A program made the translations under genes and the position numbers. From positions 2,356,001 through 2,420,000 of the forward strand of contig NZ_CP033896.1 of the NCBI RefSeq assembly GCF_003813965.1: a stretch of 64,000 nucleotides of DNA, in the 5' to 3' direction. The notes under the pieces are model-generated. The model was not told where the DNA came from and made no database searches. It saw nothing but the letters and a program-made list of their open reading frames with translations. This stretch comes from Corynebacterium choanae (GTDB taxonomy: Bacteria; Actinomycetota; Actinomycetes; Mycobacteriales; Mycobacteriaceae). Below are positions 20,553-30,450 of the stretch, one piece after another. Every line of letters starts with the position of its first letter. The first letter of the stretch is position 1.

Positions 20553-21002
20553 TTAGTTTGCTTCGGTAACCGAGCCGCCAGCGGCTTCGATCTTTTCCTT
20601 AGCAGAGCCAGAGAACTTGGTTGCGGTGACGTCGAGCTTGATGTCGAGGTCGCCGTTACCGAGCACCTTCACTGGCTGCTTCGGGCGGACGAGGCCCTTG
20701 GCAACGAAATCTTCGATACCAACTGCGGCACCGGCTTCGAAGTGCTTCGCCAGATCGGCAACGTTGACCACCTGGTAGGTGATCTTCGCCGGGTTCTTGA
20801 AGCCCTTCAACTTCGGCAGACGCATGTGCAGTGGCATTTGGCCACCTTCGAATGCGGCCGAAACCTGCTTGCGTGCCTTCGTACCCTTGGTACCGCGACC
20901 AGCGGTCTTACCCTTGGACGCTTCACCGCGACCAACGCGGGTCTTGGCTTTGTGTGCGCCCTTGGCGGGGCGCAGATCGTGGAGCTTAATCGGTTCGCTC
21001 AT
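20553..21002 (-). CDS. rplO: 50S ribosomal protein L15
   Basis: 149 residues: [32 protein letters not shown] and the [19 protein letters not shown] block identify L15, a late-assembling 50S protein. It is three bases after rpmD and is the last gene of this operon, followed by a perfect terminator; secY does not follow directly, as it does in many other bacteria. Confidence 0.97.
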   Translation of the reverse strand: MSEPIKLHDLRPAKGAHKAKTRVGRGEASKGKTAGRGTKGTKARKQVSAAFEGGQMPLHMRLPKLKGFKNPAKITYQVVNVADLAKHFEAGAAVGIEDFVAKGLVRPKQPVKVLGNGDLDIKLDVTATKFSGSAKEKIEAAGGSVTEAN

Positions 21003-21005
21003 GAT

Positions 21006-21191
21006 TTACTCCCCTTCCACTTCTTCAACCTCAACAAGGTGGCGGACGACGAGAATGTTGCCGCGCACAGCCTTGTTGTCTTGATGGACGACGCTCTGGT
21101 GGATTTTCCGAAGCCCGAGTACGCGCATGGCGTCTTTCTGCTTCTTCTGAGCCCCCACCAGGCCCTTTTTCATGGTGATCTTCAGAGCCAT
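21006..21191 (-). CDS. rpmD: 50S ribosomal protein L30
   Basis: 61 residues: [38 protein letters not shown] type core and the acidic end VEEVEGE. It lies between rpsE and rplO with gaps of three bases on each side, so translation is coupled. Confidence 0.96.
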   Translation of the reverse strand: MALKITMKKGLVGAQKKQKDAMRVLGLRKIHQSVVHQDNKAVRGNILVVRHLVEVEEVEGE

Positions 21192-21194
21192 GGA

Positions 21195-21833
21195 TTATGC
21201 CTCCTGTCCAGCGCGAGCGCGCAGCATGCGTGCCGGGGTGACCTCTTCAACGGTCTTCCCACGGCGAGCGGCCACCTCTTCAGGGCGAACCAGCTGCTTG
21301 AGCGCATCGACGGTAGCGTGCACCACGTTGATGGCGTTGTCGCTACCCAGCGACTTCGACAGAATGTCCTGGATGCCAGCACATTCGAGCACTGGGCGGG
21401 CTGCACCACCGGCGATCACACCGGTACCTGGTGCGGCAGGCCGCAGCATCACGACACCGGCAGCGGCTTCGCCCTGCACAGGGTGGGTGATGGTACCAGC
21501 GATCATCGGTACGCGGAAGAAGTTCTTGCGAGCTTCTTCGGCGCCCTTTTGAATAGCGGCAGGCACTTCTTTGGCTTTACCGTAGCCGACGCCGACCATA
21601 CCCTGGCCGTCACCGACGATAACCAGTGCGGAGAAGCTGAAGCGACGACCACCCTTGACAACCTTGCTCACGCGGTTGACGGTGACGACCTTCTCGAGGT
21701 ACTGGCTACGCTCGTCGTTGTTGCCGCCGCGGCGGTCATCACGACGATCGTCGCGGCGACCGCGGCGCTCGTTGCGGTCATTGTTTTGGTTTTCGGCGGA
21801 GCGTCCGCCGTCACGCCGTTCACGTCCCGGCAT
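21195..21833 (-). CDS. rpsE: 30S ribosomal protein S5
   Basis: 212 residues. After an Arg/Asp/Asn-rich leader of about 45 residues ([19 protein letters not shown]), the conserved core starts at [21 protein letters not shown] and includes [20 protein letters not shown]5 acts in decoding fidelity. The long charged N-terminal tail is typical of high-GC actinobacteria. Gaps to rpmD and rplR are 3 and 43 bases. Confidence 0.97.
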   Translation of the reverse strand: MPGRERRDGGRSAENQNNDRNERRGRRDDRRDDRRGGNNDERSQYLEKVVTVNRVSKVVKGGRRFSFSALVIVGDGQGMVGVGYGKAKEVPAAIQKGAEEARKNFFRVPMIAGTITHPVQGEAAAGVVMLRPAAPGTGVIAGGAARPVLECAGIQDILSKSLGSDNAINVVHATVDALKQLVRPEEVAARRGKTVEEVTPARMLRARAGQEA

Positions 21834-21876
21834 TACGCGATCCTTCCGTTAGGAGTGTTGAGAACAATCGTGGTCA

Positions 21877-22278
21877 TTAGAATTGCAGACCACCTTCGCG
21901 GGCAGCGTCCGCCAGTGCAGCGACACGGCCGTGGTACTTGTAGCCACCACGGTCGAACTTCACCTGTTCGATGCCAGCAGCCTTGGCACGCTCAGCAATA
22001 AGCTGGCCAACCTTGGCGCCCTTGGCTTTCTTGTCGCCTTCCATTGCCCGCACATCAGCTTCCATGGTGGAAGCAGCAGCTAAGGTGTTACCGGCGATAT
22101 CGTCGATCACCTGCACATGCATGTGGCGGGAAGTGCGGTGCACTACCAAACGTGGAACCTCAGCGGTACCACGCAGGGTCTTGCGGATCCGCGCGTGGCG
22201 GCGGGTACGGGCGACACGACGACGAGTCGAGATATCCCGGCCAATCGGCAGGCGCTTCTGATGCTCTTGGTTAGTCAT
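21877..22278 (-). CDS. rplR: 50S ribosomal protein L18
   Basis: 133 residues with [37 protein letters not shown] and the end [21 protein letters not shown]18 binds 5S rRNA with L5. It begins three bases after the rplF stop. Confidence 0.97.
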   Translation of the reverse strand: MTNQEHQKRLPIGRDISTRRRVARTRRHARIRKTLRGTAEVPRLVVHRTSRHMHVQVIDDIAGNTLAAASTMEADVRAMEGDKKAKGAKVGQLIAERAKAAGIEQVKFDRGGYKYHGRVAALADAAREGGLQF

Positions 22279-22281
22279 TGT

Positions 22282-22818
22282 TTACTTACCCGTCTTTCCG
22301 ACCTTGCGGCGGATCTGCTCACCCTCGTAGCGGATGCCCTTACCCTTGTAAGGATCGTCCTTGCGCAAACGACGAATGATAGCGGCGATCTGCCCGACCT
22401 TCTGCTTGTCAATACCAGTGATCGAGAACTTGGTGTTGCCATCGACAGCGAAGGTAACACCCTCTGGTGGCTCGATGAGCACTGGGTGCGAGTAGCCGAG
22501 GGAGAACTCCAGGTTCGAGCCCTTGGCCTGCACACGGTAACCAACACCGAAGATTTCCATCTTGATGGTGTAGCCCTGGGTGACACCGATCACCATGTTG
22601 TTGATCAGCGACCGGGACAGACCGTGCATTGCACGCGACTTGCGATGGTCATCGGGACGGGAAACCACGATCTCGTTGTCCTGCTGGGCAACGGTGATCG
22701 GTTCCGGGATGGTGGTCGACAAGGTGCCCTTAGGTCCCTTTACCTCGACGGTGCGGCCATCAATTTTGACCTCCACACCAGACGGGATCGCCACCGGATT
22801 CTTACCAATACGCGACAT
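22282..22818 (-). CDS. rplF: 50S ribosomal protein L6
   Basis: 178 residues: [43 protein letters not shown] and the C-terminal [22 protein letters not shown]6 sits near the factor-binding site of the 50S subunit. It is 16 bases downstream of rpsH. Confidence 0.97.
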   Translation of the reverse strand: MSRIGKNPVAIPSGVEVKIDGRTVEVKGPKGTLSTTIPEPITVAQQDNEIVVSRPDDHRKSRAMHGLSRSLINNMVIGVTQGYTIKMEIFGVGYRVQAKGSNLEFSLGYSHPVLIEPPEGVTFAVDGNTKFSITGIDKQKVGQIAAIIRRLRKDDPYKGKGIRYEGEQIRRKVGKTGK

Positions 22819-22834
22819 ATTTCTCTAACCTTCC

Positions 22835-23233
22835 TTACCAGACGTAAGCGAGGACTTCCCCGCCAACGCCCTTCTCGGATGCCTGGCGGTCGGTGAGCAG
22901 ACCCTGCGACGTGGAGATAATCGCCACGCCCAAGCCTCCCAGCACCTGCGGCAGGTTGGTGGATTTCGCGTACACACGCAGACCTGGCTTCGACACGCGA
23001 CGCAGGCCAGCGATGGAACGCTGCCGGGTCGGACCGTACTTCAGCTGCAGGGTGAGTGTCTTACCGACCTTCTCTTCAGAGATTTCATAGTCGGCGATGT
23101 AGCCCTCTTGCTTGAGGATCTCAGCAATGTGACCCTTGAGCTTGGAGGACGGCATCGACACGCTGTCGTGGAACGCATTGTTAGCGTTCCGAATGCGCGA
23201 CAGCATGTCGGCAATTGGATCAGTCATGGTCAT
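22835..23233 (-). CDS. rpsH: 30S ribosomal protein S8
   Basis: 132 residues: [38 protein letters not shown] and the C-terminal [27 protein letters not shown]8 binds helix 21 of 16S rRNA and often represses the spc operon. It is the first gene of the cluster here; rplN, rplX and rplE, which usually precede it, are not within the next kilobase, an arrangement I recall from corynebacteria. Confidence 0.97.
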   Translation of the reverse strand: MTMTDPIADMLSRIRNANNAFHDSVSMPSSKLKGHIAEILKQEGYIADYEISEEKVGKTLTLQLKYGPTRQRSIAGLRRVSKPGLRVYAKSTNLPQVLGGLGVAIISTSQGLLTDRQASEKGVGGEVLAYVW

Positions 23234-24205
23234 AAGAAGTGACCTAATGCCTTTCTCGTTGCGGTTCCTATCACCAGATCGGCGTTATCGTGAAAACAAC
23301 TCCGGCCACTTGGCGCCGCCAACGCTCAGTAACGTGGAAGCTCGCTGCCGAATACAGAACACGGACGCCTTGCGGATCACCGACACCACAAAAAACCACT
23401 GCGAGAAGTCACACAAAGTCTGTGCAAGAGCAGGGCTTTCACAGTGTGCGGCAACCAACCTTGGCGGTGGGCCTACAACAAAGTAAGTGTATGAATATGT
23501 ATCTCGGACTTCGCTGCGCGATGCGCGCGCGGTGCACGTGACGATGATCGTCCACGGCGGGGATTCCCTCCCCCTACCTGCACGGTTGCCACACTGTGCG
23601 GCACGTGACATACACGTGACATGTGGCAAAGATATCTGTGCAGAAGTCCGACGTTTGACAGTAACAGATCACGCACCTGAAATACAACTGTTCATAAGTC
23701 GACTCTGGGTGGTGCACAGTGCATCAATGACTGCCGCAGACGCTGCGCGGCAGCAAGCACGAATTGACAGATGCACAGAGGCAGATTCTGCTCACCGCAG
23801 CGCGGTTCCCCAAGGATATTCCAGCCCGCTATTGATCGCCTCACCGAAACCGCCTATATACCTAAATACCTGGTAGTCGAACGACGCCTAAACGTCCGTT
23901 CGTCGTCCGACCATATTCAAGCCCCATACCCGCCGCTTATGCAAGCATTGAGACCCCCGGAATCGACCCGGTCAATGACTTCGCCCATCACTTCGATGAC
24001 ACGCCTGCGATCCCGCAGGCTCTAGGCAGCCATCATGTCCTAGAAGTCCGACCAGCACATTTCCACATCCTGGCGCCGAGCAAAAGCGAGCAACGCTGCA
24101 ACCCACCTGGTTTGCATGACAGAAAACCGAGGCGCCCGGGTAAGCCATGCCCGCCGCACCAGCATAAGAACAGCCACGAAACACAGAGAGCCTTACCTCC
24201 AGGCT
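23234..24205. other. 970-base region without a supported gene between rpsH and the sugar ABC operon
   Basis: Near 23234-23330 it should carry the rpsH promoter, but no clear boxes are visible. From about 23700 to 24200 the minus strand has broken open stretches in all frames that could be the relic of a gene once linked to the sugar importer; none is recognisable. No tRNA was found. Confidence 0.4.
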
Positions 24206-25102
24206 TTATGGCGCGCGCTCCAATTCGTGGGCGAGGGATGCTAGTTCCGCACCGCCTGCCATCTGTCGGGTCAGCTCGTCGAGACTCACCTCGTCACGAC
24301 GGGCGTTCAGGACGCTCTTGCCCAGTTTCAGAATCATAAACCTGTCCCCCACCAGATAGGCATGGTGCGGGTTGTGGGTGATGAAAATAACCGCGATGCC
24401 ACGGCGGCGGGCTTCAGCAATAAACTTCAGCACCATGCCGGACTGTTTCACGCCCAGCGCTGCAGTAGGTTCATCCAAAATTACGACCCGCGCCCCAAAG
24501 TGAATGGCTCTAGCAATGGCAACGACCTGCCGCTGCCCGCCGGAGAGTCGCTCCACTGGGATGGTGATGTCGCTTAATTCGATTCCCATTGCCCGCAACG
24601 CCTGATCGGCGATCTGTGTCATCTCTGCGGTGCGCAGCATCTTCACCGGCCCTGTGGTGAGTTCTTGGCCGAGGAAAAAGTTGCGCCACACCGGCATGGA
24701 GCCCACCACTGCTAGATCCTGGTACACGGTGGCAATACCCGCGTCGATTGCATCCTTTGGGCTGGCGAATACGGTGGGGGTTCCGTCGAGGAGAATCTCA
24801 CCGGCACTGGCTGGGTGCAGCCCCGATAGGGTTTTGATGAGGGTTGATTTTCCTGCCCCGTTATCACCCAAAATACAGGTGACCTCCCCGGCGTGGACGC
24901 TGAAACTGATATCGTCCAGTGCCTGGAAACTCCCATAGGTTTTGCTCACCCCGCGCAGTTCAATAACAGGGCTCGACTGATTGGTCTGCCCGGAGGCTAC
25001 TGCTTGCTGGCCGACTTTTGGGTTCACCAGCCTGTCAGTTTGCCCGCTGTGTTGGGAATCGCTGCGCTGCGTAACGCCGCGTTGGTTCTGTGTGTCGCTC
25101 AT
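24206..25102 (-). CDS. sugar ABC importer ATPase (single nucleotide-binding domain)
   Basis: 298 residues with Walker A GDNGAGKST, Q-loop VYQDLAVV, signature LSGGQRQ, Walker B VVILDEPTAALG and the H-loop ITHNPHHA. An N-terminal polar leader of about 45 residues precedes the domain. Most CUT2 sugar ATPases (RbsA type) carry two fused domains; this has one, like FrcA of fructose importers, and probably works as a homodimer. It overlaps the permease gene by four bases. Together with the permease and lipoprotein it forms an importer for a monosaccharide or polyol. Confidence 0.9.
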   Translation of the reverse strand: MSDTQNQRGVTQRSDSQHSGQTDRLVNPKVGQQAVASGQTNQSSPVIELRGVSKTYGSFQALDDISFSVHAGEVTCILGDNGAGKSTLIKTLSGLHPASAGEILLDGTPTVFASPKDAIDAGIATVYQDLAVVGSMPVWRNFFLGQELTTGPVKMLRTAEMTQIADQALRAMGIELSDITIPVERLSGGQRQVVAIARAIHFGARVVILDEPTAALGVKQSGMVLKFIAEARRRGIAVIFITHNPHHAYLVGDRFMILKLGKSVLNARRDEVSLDELTRQMAGGAELASLAHELERAP

Positions 25103-26175
25103 GACCGCTTCTCCGAATAGGATGCGAAAGATTTGTTGGCGATGACCGCAAACAGCAGCATGGCGCCGAGGAAGAACTTAAACCAATCCGGGTTCCAGCC
25201 GGCCAATACGATTCCTTGGTTGGTCATGCCGAAAATGAGGGCACCGATCGCCGTACCAATCGCGGTTCCTCGGCCGCCGGTCAGAGCGCAGCCACCAATG
25301 ACCGCGGCAATAATATAGAGGAATTCATTGCCGACGCCTTGCCCGGCTTGGATGGAGTCGAAGGCAAACAAGTTGTGCATGCCCACAAACCAGGCGGCCG
25401 CACCAACTAAGGCAAACAGGGTGATTTTGACTCGGGTTACCGGCACGCCCACTGCGCGGGCGGCCTGCTGGTTGCCGCCGACGGCAAACACCCAGTTCCC
25501 GAAGCGGGTTTTGTAGAGCATAAAGGAAGCAATCGCCACAAAGAACAGCCACCATAAGACAGTGATTTGCAGCCGGTGGCTGCCGATGGGGATGGTAGAG
25601 GAAAACACTGCCTGGGCACTGGTAAAACCATCCATGTCAGCAATGGTGGGGGTGGCGACTTGTCCGGTAACGAGTTTGGTGACCGCCAAGTTGGCGCCCT
25701 GCAGCATCAAATAGGCGGCCAGGGTGATCAGGAAGCTGGGGATTTTCGTTTTCATCACCAGCCAGCCGTTGAGCATCCCCACTCCGATTGAGACCCCTAG
25801 CGCCAAGAGTGCACCCACCCACACGTTGAGGTGCAGGTTGTAGGCGAGCATGGTCGCGGCCAGCGCCGAGGTGGTCACCGCCACCCCGGAGGAGAGATCA
25901 AACTCGTCGCCGATCATCAGCAACCCAACACTTAACGCCATGATCCCCATCGTGGAGGACGCGTAGAGCACTGTGGTAAAGGCGTCAATGGATCGAAATG
26001 GTGGGGCGACCACCATGAAAAGAAAAAAGATGACCAGTGCCCCGACGAGGCTGGCGAGTTCTGGGCGGCGCAAAAGCCACCGGGCGGAATACCTGCGCGG
26101 CGCATCGTTGCTGGTGGTGTTCACGATAAAACGTTGACCCTTTACGATCCGGGGGTGACCCGTGCTGTTGGGCAC
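25099..26175 (-). CDS. sugar ABC importer permease (RbsC/FrcC family)
   Basis: 358 residues. About ten membrane segments, with the family motif near GLLMIGDEFDLSSGVAVTTSA and the EAA-like stretch YIIAAVIGGCALTGGRGTAIGTAIGALIFG. It forms the membrane channel of a CUT2-type sugar importer. The annotated GTG 26175 has no Shine-Dalgarno and follows a pyrimidine-rich leader; GTG 26124 (VNTTSNDAPRR) is an alternative start. A 400-base gap with an inverted repeat separates it from the binding-protein gene, which could set a lower expression level for the permease. Confidence 0.88.
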   Translation of the reverse strand: MPNSTGHPRIVKGQRFIVNTTSNDAPRRYSARWLLRRPELASLVGALVIFFLFMVVAPPFRSIDAFTTVLYASSTMGIMALSVGLLMIGDEFDLSSGVAVTTSALAATMLAYNLHLNVWVGALLALGVSIGVGMLNGWLVMKTKIPSFLITLAAYLMLQGANLAVTKLVTGQVATPTIADMDGFTSAQAVFSSTIPIGSHRLQITVLWWLFFVAIASFMLYKTRFGNWVFAVGGNQQAARAVGVPVTRVKITLFALVGAAAWFVGMHNLFAFDSIQAGQGVGNEFLYIIAAVIGGCALTGGRGTAIGTAIGALIFGMTNQGIVLAGWNPDWFKFFLGAMLLFAVIANKSFASYSEKRS

Positions 26176-26583
26176 GAGGCCAGCAAGGGAAAGGAGGAAA
26201 AACTCAAGAAGAAGGAACTAGAGAAAGGAGGGAAAGAATAAGGAAGGAAAGTAGTAATGAAGTAAGGAACGCAGTGCGAACGCAAACGAGTAGAAAATCA
26301 GGGAGTAACTACGAAGCAAGTCGGGCCACGATACCGCAGTTGGGTGGGGCACTGCCGGACTAGCACAGACCGATAACAGCGCATCACCACCCTGGTGTAA
26401 TACCGCGGGTTCTTGACCTTAACCCTACTGACTTCACAGCTATCGCTGTTTTTCAACGCCTGCCAACTCAACTGTTATTCCATCACCTGGCCGGTTGTGT
26501 TGTTCCGCTAAGGAGGAGATCTCTAGAACAACACGAGCCGGTTGCCTGGAGTCTCGTAGCGGCTGCTAGTGGTGCGGGGTGCG
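26176..26583. other. intercistronic region of the sugar importer with a 90-base polypurine/polypyrimidine tract
   Basis: From about 26186 to 26276 the plus strand is nearly all A and G (runs such as GAGAAAGGAGGGAAAGAATA), so the minus-strand message for the permease has a C/U-rich leader. No gene is visible. The same gap carries an inverted repeat at 26491-26541. Confidence 0.5.
26491..26541 (-). promoter_or_regulatory. intercistronic hairpin after the sugar-binding protein gene
   Basis: CCGGTTGTGTTGTTC pairs with GAACAACACGAGCCGG except for a two-base difference, loop 20 bases. It lies about 45 bases after the lipoprotein stop and has no U-run, so it may protect the 3' end of the binding-protein message or give partial termination before the permease. 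Confidence 0.5.
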
Positions 26584-27633
26584 CTAGCGGAGCCCCTGGG
26601 CGGCAGCATCAGCGATGGTGTCGACATTGGTGGCATCCACAAAACTGGGACCGGTCAATACCGGTTGTCCGCCGCCAACTGTTGAACCGTTCCGGTTGGC
26701 CAGCCACAGGGCGTCGACTGCCAGATAGCCTTGCACATAGGGCTGCTGGTCAATTGCGAATTGAATGCGACCATCCTTAATCGCGGTAACCAGCTCTGCA
26801 TTGGTGTCAAACGTGGCGATGTTAACGGACGCGCCCGCAGCAGTTGCCGCATCGGAGGCGACTAAGGCAACCGGTGCCACCAGTGCCATGATGGTGTCAA
26901 TACTGCTGTCTTGGGAAAGTTTTGCCTGCACCGTGGACTTCACTTGGGTGAGGTCTTGGCCATTGACGTAGAGAATCTCGACATCACCGCCGGACAATCC
27001 GTCTTTCACCCCAGCACAGCGCGCCTCCTGGGAGGAGTTTCCCTGTTCGTGGATGACGCACAGTACTTTGTTCGCCCCCGCCTCAGCGAGTCGTTTTCCG
27101 GCCATCTGCCCGGCGATGGATTCGTCTTGGCCATAGAATCCGTCGAGCTGATAGGTTTCGAGAGCATCCATGCCGGAGTTCAATCCAACAACCGGGATTC
27201 CGACAGCAGCTGCTTTCTGCGCGACGGGGCCGAGTGCCTGCTGGTTTGGCAGGGTCAGCGCAATACCATCCACGTTGGCGTCGATGGCGGCCTGCACCAG
27301 GTTCACCTGGTTGGGTGCTTGCGGATCGGAAGAATATTTCAACTCAATATTGTGTGCCCGTGCCGCATCCTCAGCACCTTTGCGCACTAAATCCCAAAAC
27401 GTGTCCCCGGGCGCACCGTGGCTAACCATCGCGACTGTCAGCCGTGGCGTATCAACACTGCCGCCGGCGGCGGACGTGTTCTCAGTGCTGTCACGCGGCG
27501 CACCGCCGTTGGCGGAGCAGCCGGCCACAAATAACACCATGGTGATGAGTGCTACACACCAGCCGACGAGTGTCAGTGGTCTGGCAGGGTTCAGGGCTAA
27601 AGATTGTTGTTTGGAAAAAGGCACGTAGAACAT
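26584..27633 (-). CDS. sugar ABC importer substrate-binding lipoprotein
   Basis: 349 residues. Residues about 20-39 are a hydrophobic signal ending in the lipobox VAGC, so the mature protein is lipid-anchored at its cysteine. The rest is a type I periplasmic-binding fold: PRLTVAMVSHGAPGDTFWDL, NQVNLVQAAIDANVDGIALT and GIPVVGLNSG are typical of ribose/inositol-type (RbsB) proteins. It delivers a sugar to the permease encoded downstream. It is the first gene of the importer set. Confidence 0.9.
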   Translation of the reverse strand: MFYVPFSKQQSLALNPARPLTLVGWCVALITMVLFVAGCSANGGAPRDSTENTSAAGGSVDTPRLTVAMVSHGAPGDTFWDLVRKGAEDAARAHNIELKYSSDPQAPNQVNLVQAAIDANVDGIALTLPNQQALGPVAQKAAAVGIPVVGLNSGMDALETYQLDGFYGQDESIAGQMAGKRLAEAGANKVLCVIHEQGNSSQEARCAGVKDGLSGGDVEILYVNGQDLTQVKSTVQAKLSQDSSIDTIMALVAPVALVASDAATAAGASVNIATFDTNAELVTAIKDGRIQFAIDQQPYVQGYLAVDALWLANRNGSTVGGGQPVLTGPSFVDATNVDTIADAAAQGLR

Positions 27634-28497
27634 CTAACCGAGTCCGCTGTGAGCAGCGCAAACAGCAGCAGGCGGGTATTTAACCGGTTCATAAGCGTTC
27701 AACTGGCAACCCTGCACTCCCGGCAACCACCCGCGAACTACCCCCGAACTCTGCCGACACCCTCATTCCCACCTTCGCCCGCAGTCACGGATTTTTGATG
27801 GGGATGTTGCCTTCCTTCCCAAGGCAGCGGCACCTCACTGCTGATGCAGCGGCACCTCACTGATTCCCTGGCACCGTCATTCACTATTCCAGTAGACAAT
27901 ATTCCACTAGAGATCGTGCGTGTGGCGATCGTGTGTATGCGAAAGCTGGCCAGTCTGTCAGACCCGGTTGATGAGCTCCCGCCCGCGCAGACCACGCCAT
28001 ATGCGGTTGCGCAGTCAACCATCAACGCAGCGGCACTACGAACCCATCACTACGGACACATGGTGTGGCTGCCTTCTCATTACATCTGCCCCGGAAAACC
28101 TATAGCTGGCCCAATATCCTTCGCGGCGAGACCCACGCATGCCAGAGCATTCAGCCCGCGGGCGATGATGTTGCCAAAGCCAGGTGCGGGAGGCGCATTC
28201 GTCGGTTCGCTGCGTATTGCCCACACCTCTCCCCCATGGCATGCCGATCATGTGTCGTGGTTTACCGATTTGCTCATCTACCCCTCAGGGACGCTGCTGC
28301 TCTTTTACACTAAGAACAGCTCCTTCTGCGGCCGCCTGCAACTGCACAAAGTGGCGGTCAGCGTTGTATTAAAACGCCCCCACCCCACAGCCGGTGCCGG
28401 CAGCATCACGATGCGTGGCCGTGCCACCTCTTTTAGGGGGAAACAACCATGCTGCGCCCTATTTCCAGGTCGTCATAATCTCAAGGAAAGAACTCTG
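27634..28497. other. 860-base divergent region between the binding-protein gene and hypE
   Basis: Should hold promoters for both directions. It includes a short tandem duplication (27824-27862). The hypE reading frame stays open upstream to 27844, but that stretch has no homology that I recognise and lacks a ribosome site, whereas ATG 28498 has one. Confidence 0.45.
27824..27862. repeat. tandem 17-bp repeat, 22-bp period
   Basis: GCAGCGGCACCTCACTG occurs twice, separated by CTGAT, between the importer operon and hypE. Function unknown; may be a recent slippage product. Confidence 0.7.
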
Positions 28498-29613
28498 ATG
28501 GATCCCAAAAACCGACTGAACGAGGACGAGTCCCGCGTCAATAGCAATATTGATCGTGTGCGCCGCCGTGGGCATCGGCTTATTGATGACTATGTGACCT
28601 TGGCGCATGGGGCGGGCGGTAAAGCATCCGCAGCCCTGGTCGATAGCGTGTTTATGCCCGTGTTTGACAACGACATTCTTGCCGAAACCGGCGACTCTGG
28701 GGTGTTTGATATCGCGGTACTAGGCGATCCGCAGGCGGTGGCCGAGGGTCGCCTGGCCATGTCAACCGACTCATATGTTGTCAACCCCATCCAGTTTCCG
28801 GGCGGCTCTATCGGGGAGCTCGCAGTCAACGGTACGGTCAACGATATTGCGGTTGCTGGCGGCCAGCCGAAAGTGTTGACAGCCGCGTTTGTGCTCGAAG
28901 AAGGCCTGCCGATTGCAACATTGAAAGAGATCGTCGCCGACATGCGGGCTGCCGCCGACAAGGCAGGGGTTGCGATTATCGCCGGGGATACGAAAGTAGT
29001 GCCAAAGGGCGCCTGCGACAAGCTGTATATCACCACTGCAGGTATTGGTGTTGTGCCACCGGGGCGAAAGGTGCATTATTCACAGGTCAAGGTTGGCGAT
29101 GCCATTATTTGTTCAGGACCTATCGCTGATCACGGTATGGCGGTGATGATGGCGCGCGGCGACCTTGCACTGGTGGCGCCGATTGAGTCCGATACTCGGT
29201 GTCTCAACCACGCTGTCGAGGCACTGTGCGCCGATAATAACCGGGTGCATTGGATGCGGGATGCAACCCGCGGTGGGCTTGCCACGGTCACCAACGAGCT
29301 TGCCCAACAAACCGGTTTAGGTATTGCTCTTGATGACACTGCGATCACCGTCCGGGAGCTCACCCAAGGTGCCTGTGATGTGCTGGGGATTGATCCGCTC
29401 TATGTCGCCAACGAAGGCACGTTTATTGCTGTGGTCGACCCCGAAACCGCCGATGACTGTGTCGCTGCCCTCCACCAGGTGGGGCTAGAGCAGGCTAGCG
29501 TGATCGGGCAAGTTGTTGAGCAGCCCGCAAGCAGTGTCGTGCTGGTCACCGGCTTTGGTGGCACGCGCATGGTGGACATGCTGGTCGGCGATCCACTGCC
29601 CCGCATCTGCTAA
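28498..29613 (+). CDS. hypE: hydrogenase maturation protein HypE
   Basis: 371 residues from ATG 28498, with AAGGAAAG seven bases upstream. An extra polar N-terminal 40 residues precede the conserved core VTLAHGAGGKASAALVDSVF. Further landmarks are GGSIGELAVNGTVNDIAVAGG, MRDATRGGLATVTNELA and the C-terminal PRIC, whose cysteine is carbamoylated by HypF and dehydrated with ATP to a thiocyanate, the source of the cyanide ligands of [NiFe] hydrogenase. The fold is PurM-like and ATP binding is expected. hypF, hypA and hypB lie 16-22 kb downstream; the accessory genes between them interrupt what is often one cluster. Confidence 0.95.
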   Translation: MDPKNRLNEDESRVNSNIDRVRRRGHRLIDDYVTLAHGAGGKASAALVDSVFMPVFDNDILAETGDSGVFDIAVLGDPQAVAEGRLAMSTDSYVVNPIQFPGGSIGELAVNGTVNDIAVAGGQPKVLTAAFVLEEGLPIATLKEIVADMRAAADKAGVAIIAGDTKVVPKGACDKLYITTAGIGVVPPGRKVHYSQVKVGDAIICSGPIADHGMAVMMARGDLALVAPIESDTRCLNHAVEALCADNNRVHWMRDATRGGLATVTNELAQQTGLGIALDDTAITVRELTQGACDVLGIDPLYVANEGTFIAVVDPETADDCVAALHQVGLEQASVIGQVVEQPASSVVLVTGFGGTRMVDMLVGDPLPRIC

Positions 29614-30182
29614 GCCCAAAGCATAGACAAACAAAACACTCCGCCACACAATAAACTCCGGTGGCACTCGGCGTGAGACTCAAAACGACAGTGCTCGAGA
29701 TCAACTAACCAGAACTAGCTGGTTTTTTAACAGGGCTATCGACCTTCGCGAGCACTTCAACACCGACAAAAAGGCAACCTCGCTACCGAATGCTCCGGTG
29801 AAACCTTGCACCGTGGCCGAGTCTTCGCAGACGGCAACAGCGGGTGCTTTCCCTACGGTGACTTCGTCTTGGGAAAAGGGGTTGCACTGATTGCCGTCGC
29901 CGAGGCCAGGTCTACGGCACGAGCAGCGACGTTCACGACGACATCCACCATGCCTGGTGAACCAGCAGGCGCTATCTTGAAAACTTTTTGCCGAGTGCCG
30001 ACTTCGGATCCCTTAACGCCGTAGCCTTACCCCCTCGTCCCTGCAGCAGAAACAGAGCGCGGTTTCCGCGTTGACATCCCAAAAGTGACTCTGGAGGAAG
30101 GTGCGTGCAGCGCCAGTGAAGCAGGAAGTTGAGATGGGTAAGCCGGTGCGGGGTAGTGAGTCGTTTGTTGGCTCTGCATCAT
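29614..30182. other. degenerate stretch after hypE
   Basis: Holds a weak terminator at 29707-29728. From about 29750 to 30060 fragments of coding-like sequence appear in shifting frames, for example RVFADGNSGCFPYGDFVLGK, but I cannot assign them. It looks like accumulated insertion debris at the island edge. Confidence 0.4.
29707..29728 (+). terminator. short intrinsic terminator downstream of hypE
   Basis: AACCAG pairs with CTGGTT and is followed by TTTT. It lies about 95 bases after the hypE stop. The stem is only six pairs, so it may be weak. Confidence 0.5.
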
Positions 30183-30240
30183 ATTCGGTGCAACCAGCCC
30201 ACCCCTACCCCAACCCAGGGGTGCGACACCTAGTAGCAGA
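30183..30240 (+). repeat. insertion-sequence end fragment, copy 1
   Basis: ATTCGGTGCAACCAG followed by AACCCAGGGGTGCGACACCTAG matches, with a few differences, the 3' end of the broken transposase at 35186-35244. It abuts the truncated repA, so this element probably cut that gene. Confidence 0.7.
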
Positions 30241-30450
30241 TGCCTGAAAACCCTCCCCGTTGCCGAAGCAGAGCAAATCGCCCGCTCAATCACGCGGTGG
30301 ATCATCACCAAGTCCCGCATGTGGCGTGACGGCGCAGCCGTCTACGAAGCCAACTTCATCAACATCCAATCCGCACGCGGACGCAAAGGCGGACGCGCAT
30401 CCGGCGAAAGCCGCCGAGCACAAACAGAGCAGATCTGGAGCGAGGCATGA
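30241..30450 (+). pseudogene. C-terminal fragment of a plasmid replication protein RepA
   Basis: The frame reads LPVAEAEQIARSITRWIITK, then SRMWRDGAAVYEANFINIQS and ARGRKGGRASGESRRAQT, ending with TGA at 30448. This is the end (primase C-terminal region) of RepA replicases of small corynebacterial and related actinobacterial plasmids. The first roughly 250-400 residues are missing; the fragment begins at the insertion-sequence end. The stop overlaps the next ATG as ATGA, the coupling seen in intact plasmids. It marks an integrated or fused plasmid backbone. Confidence 0.8.

Noticed and set aside
23700-24200. A relic of a sugar-metabolism gene next to the ABC importer
   Set aside because: Open stretches are short and in changing frames, and no motif could be named, so it is left as an unassigned gap.
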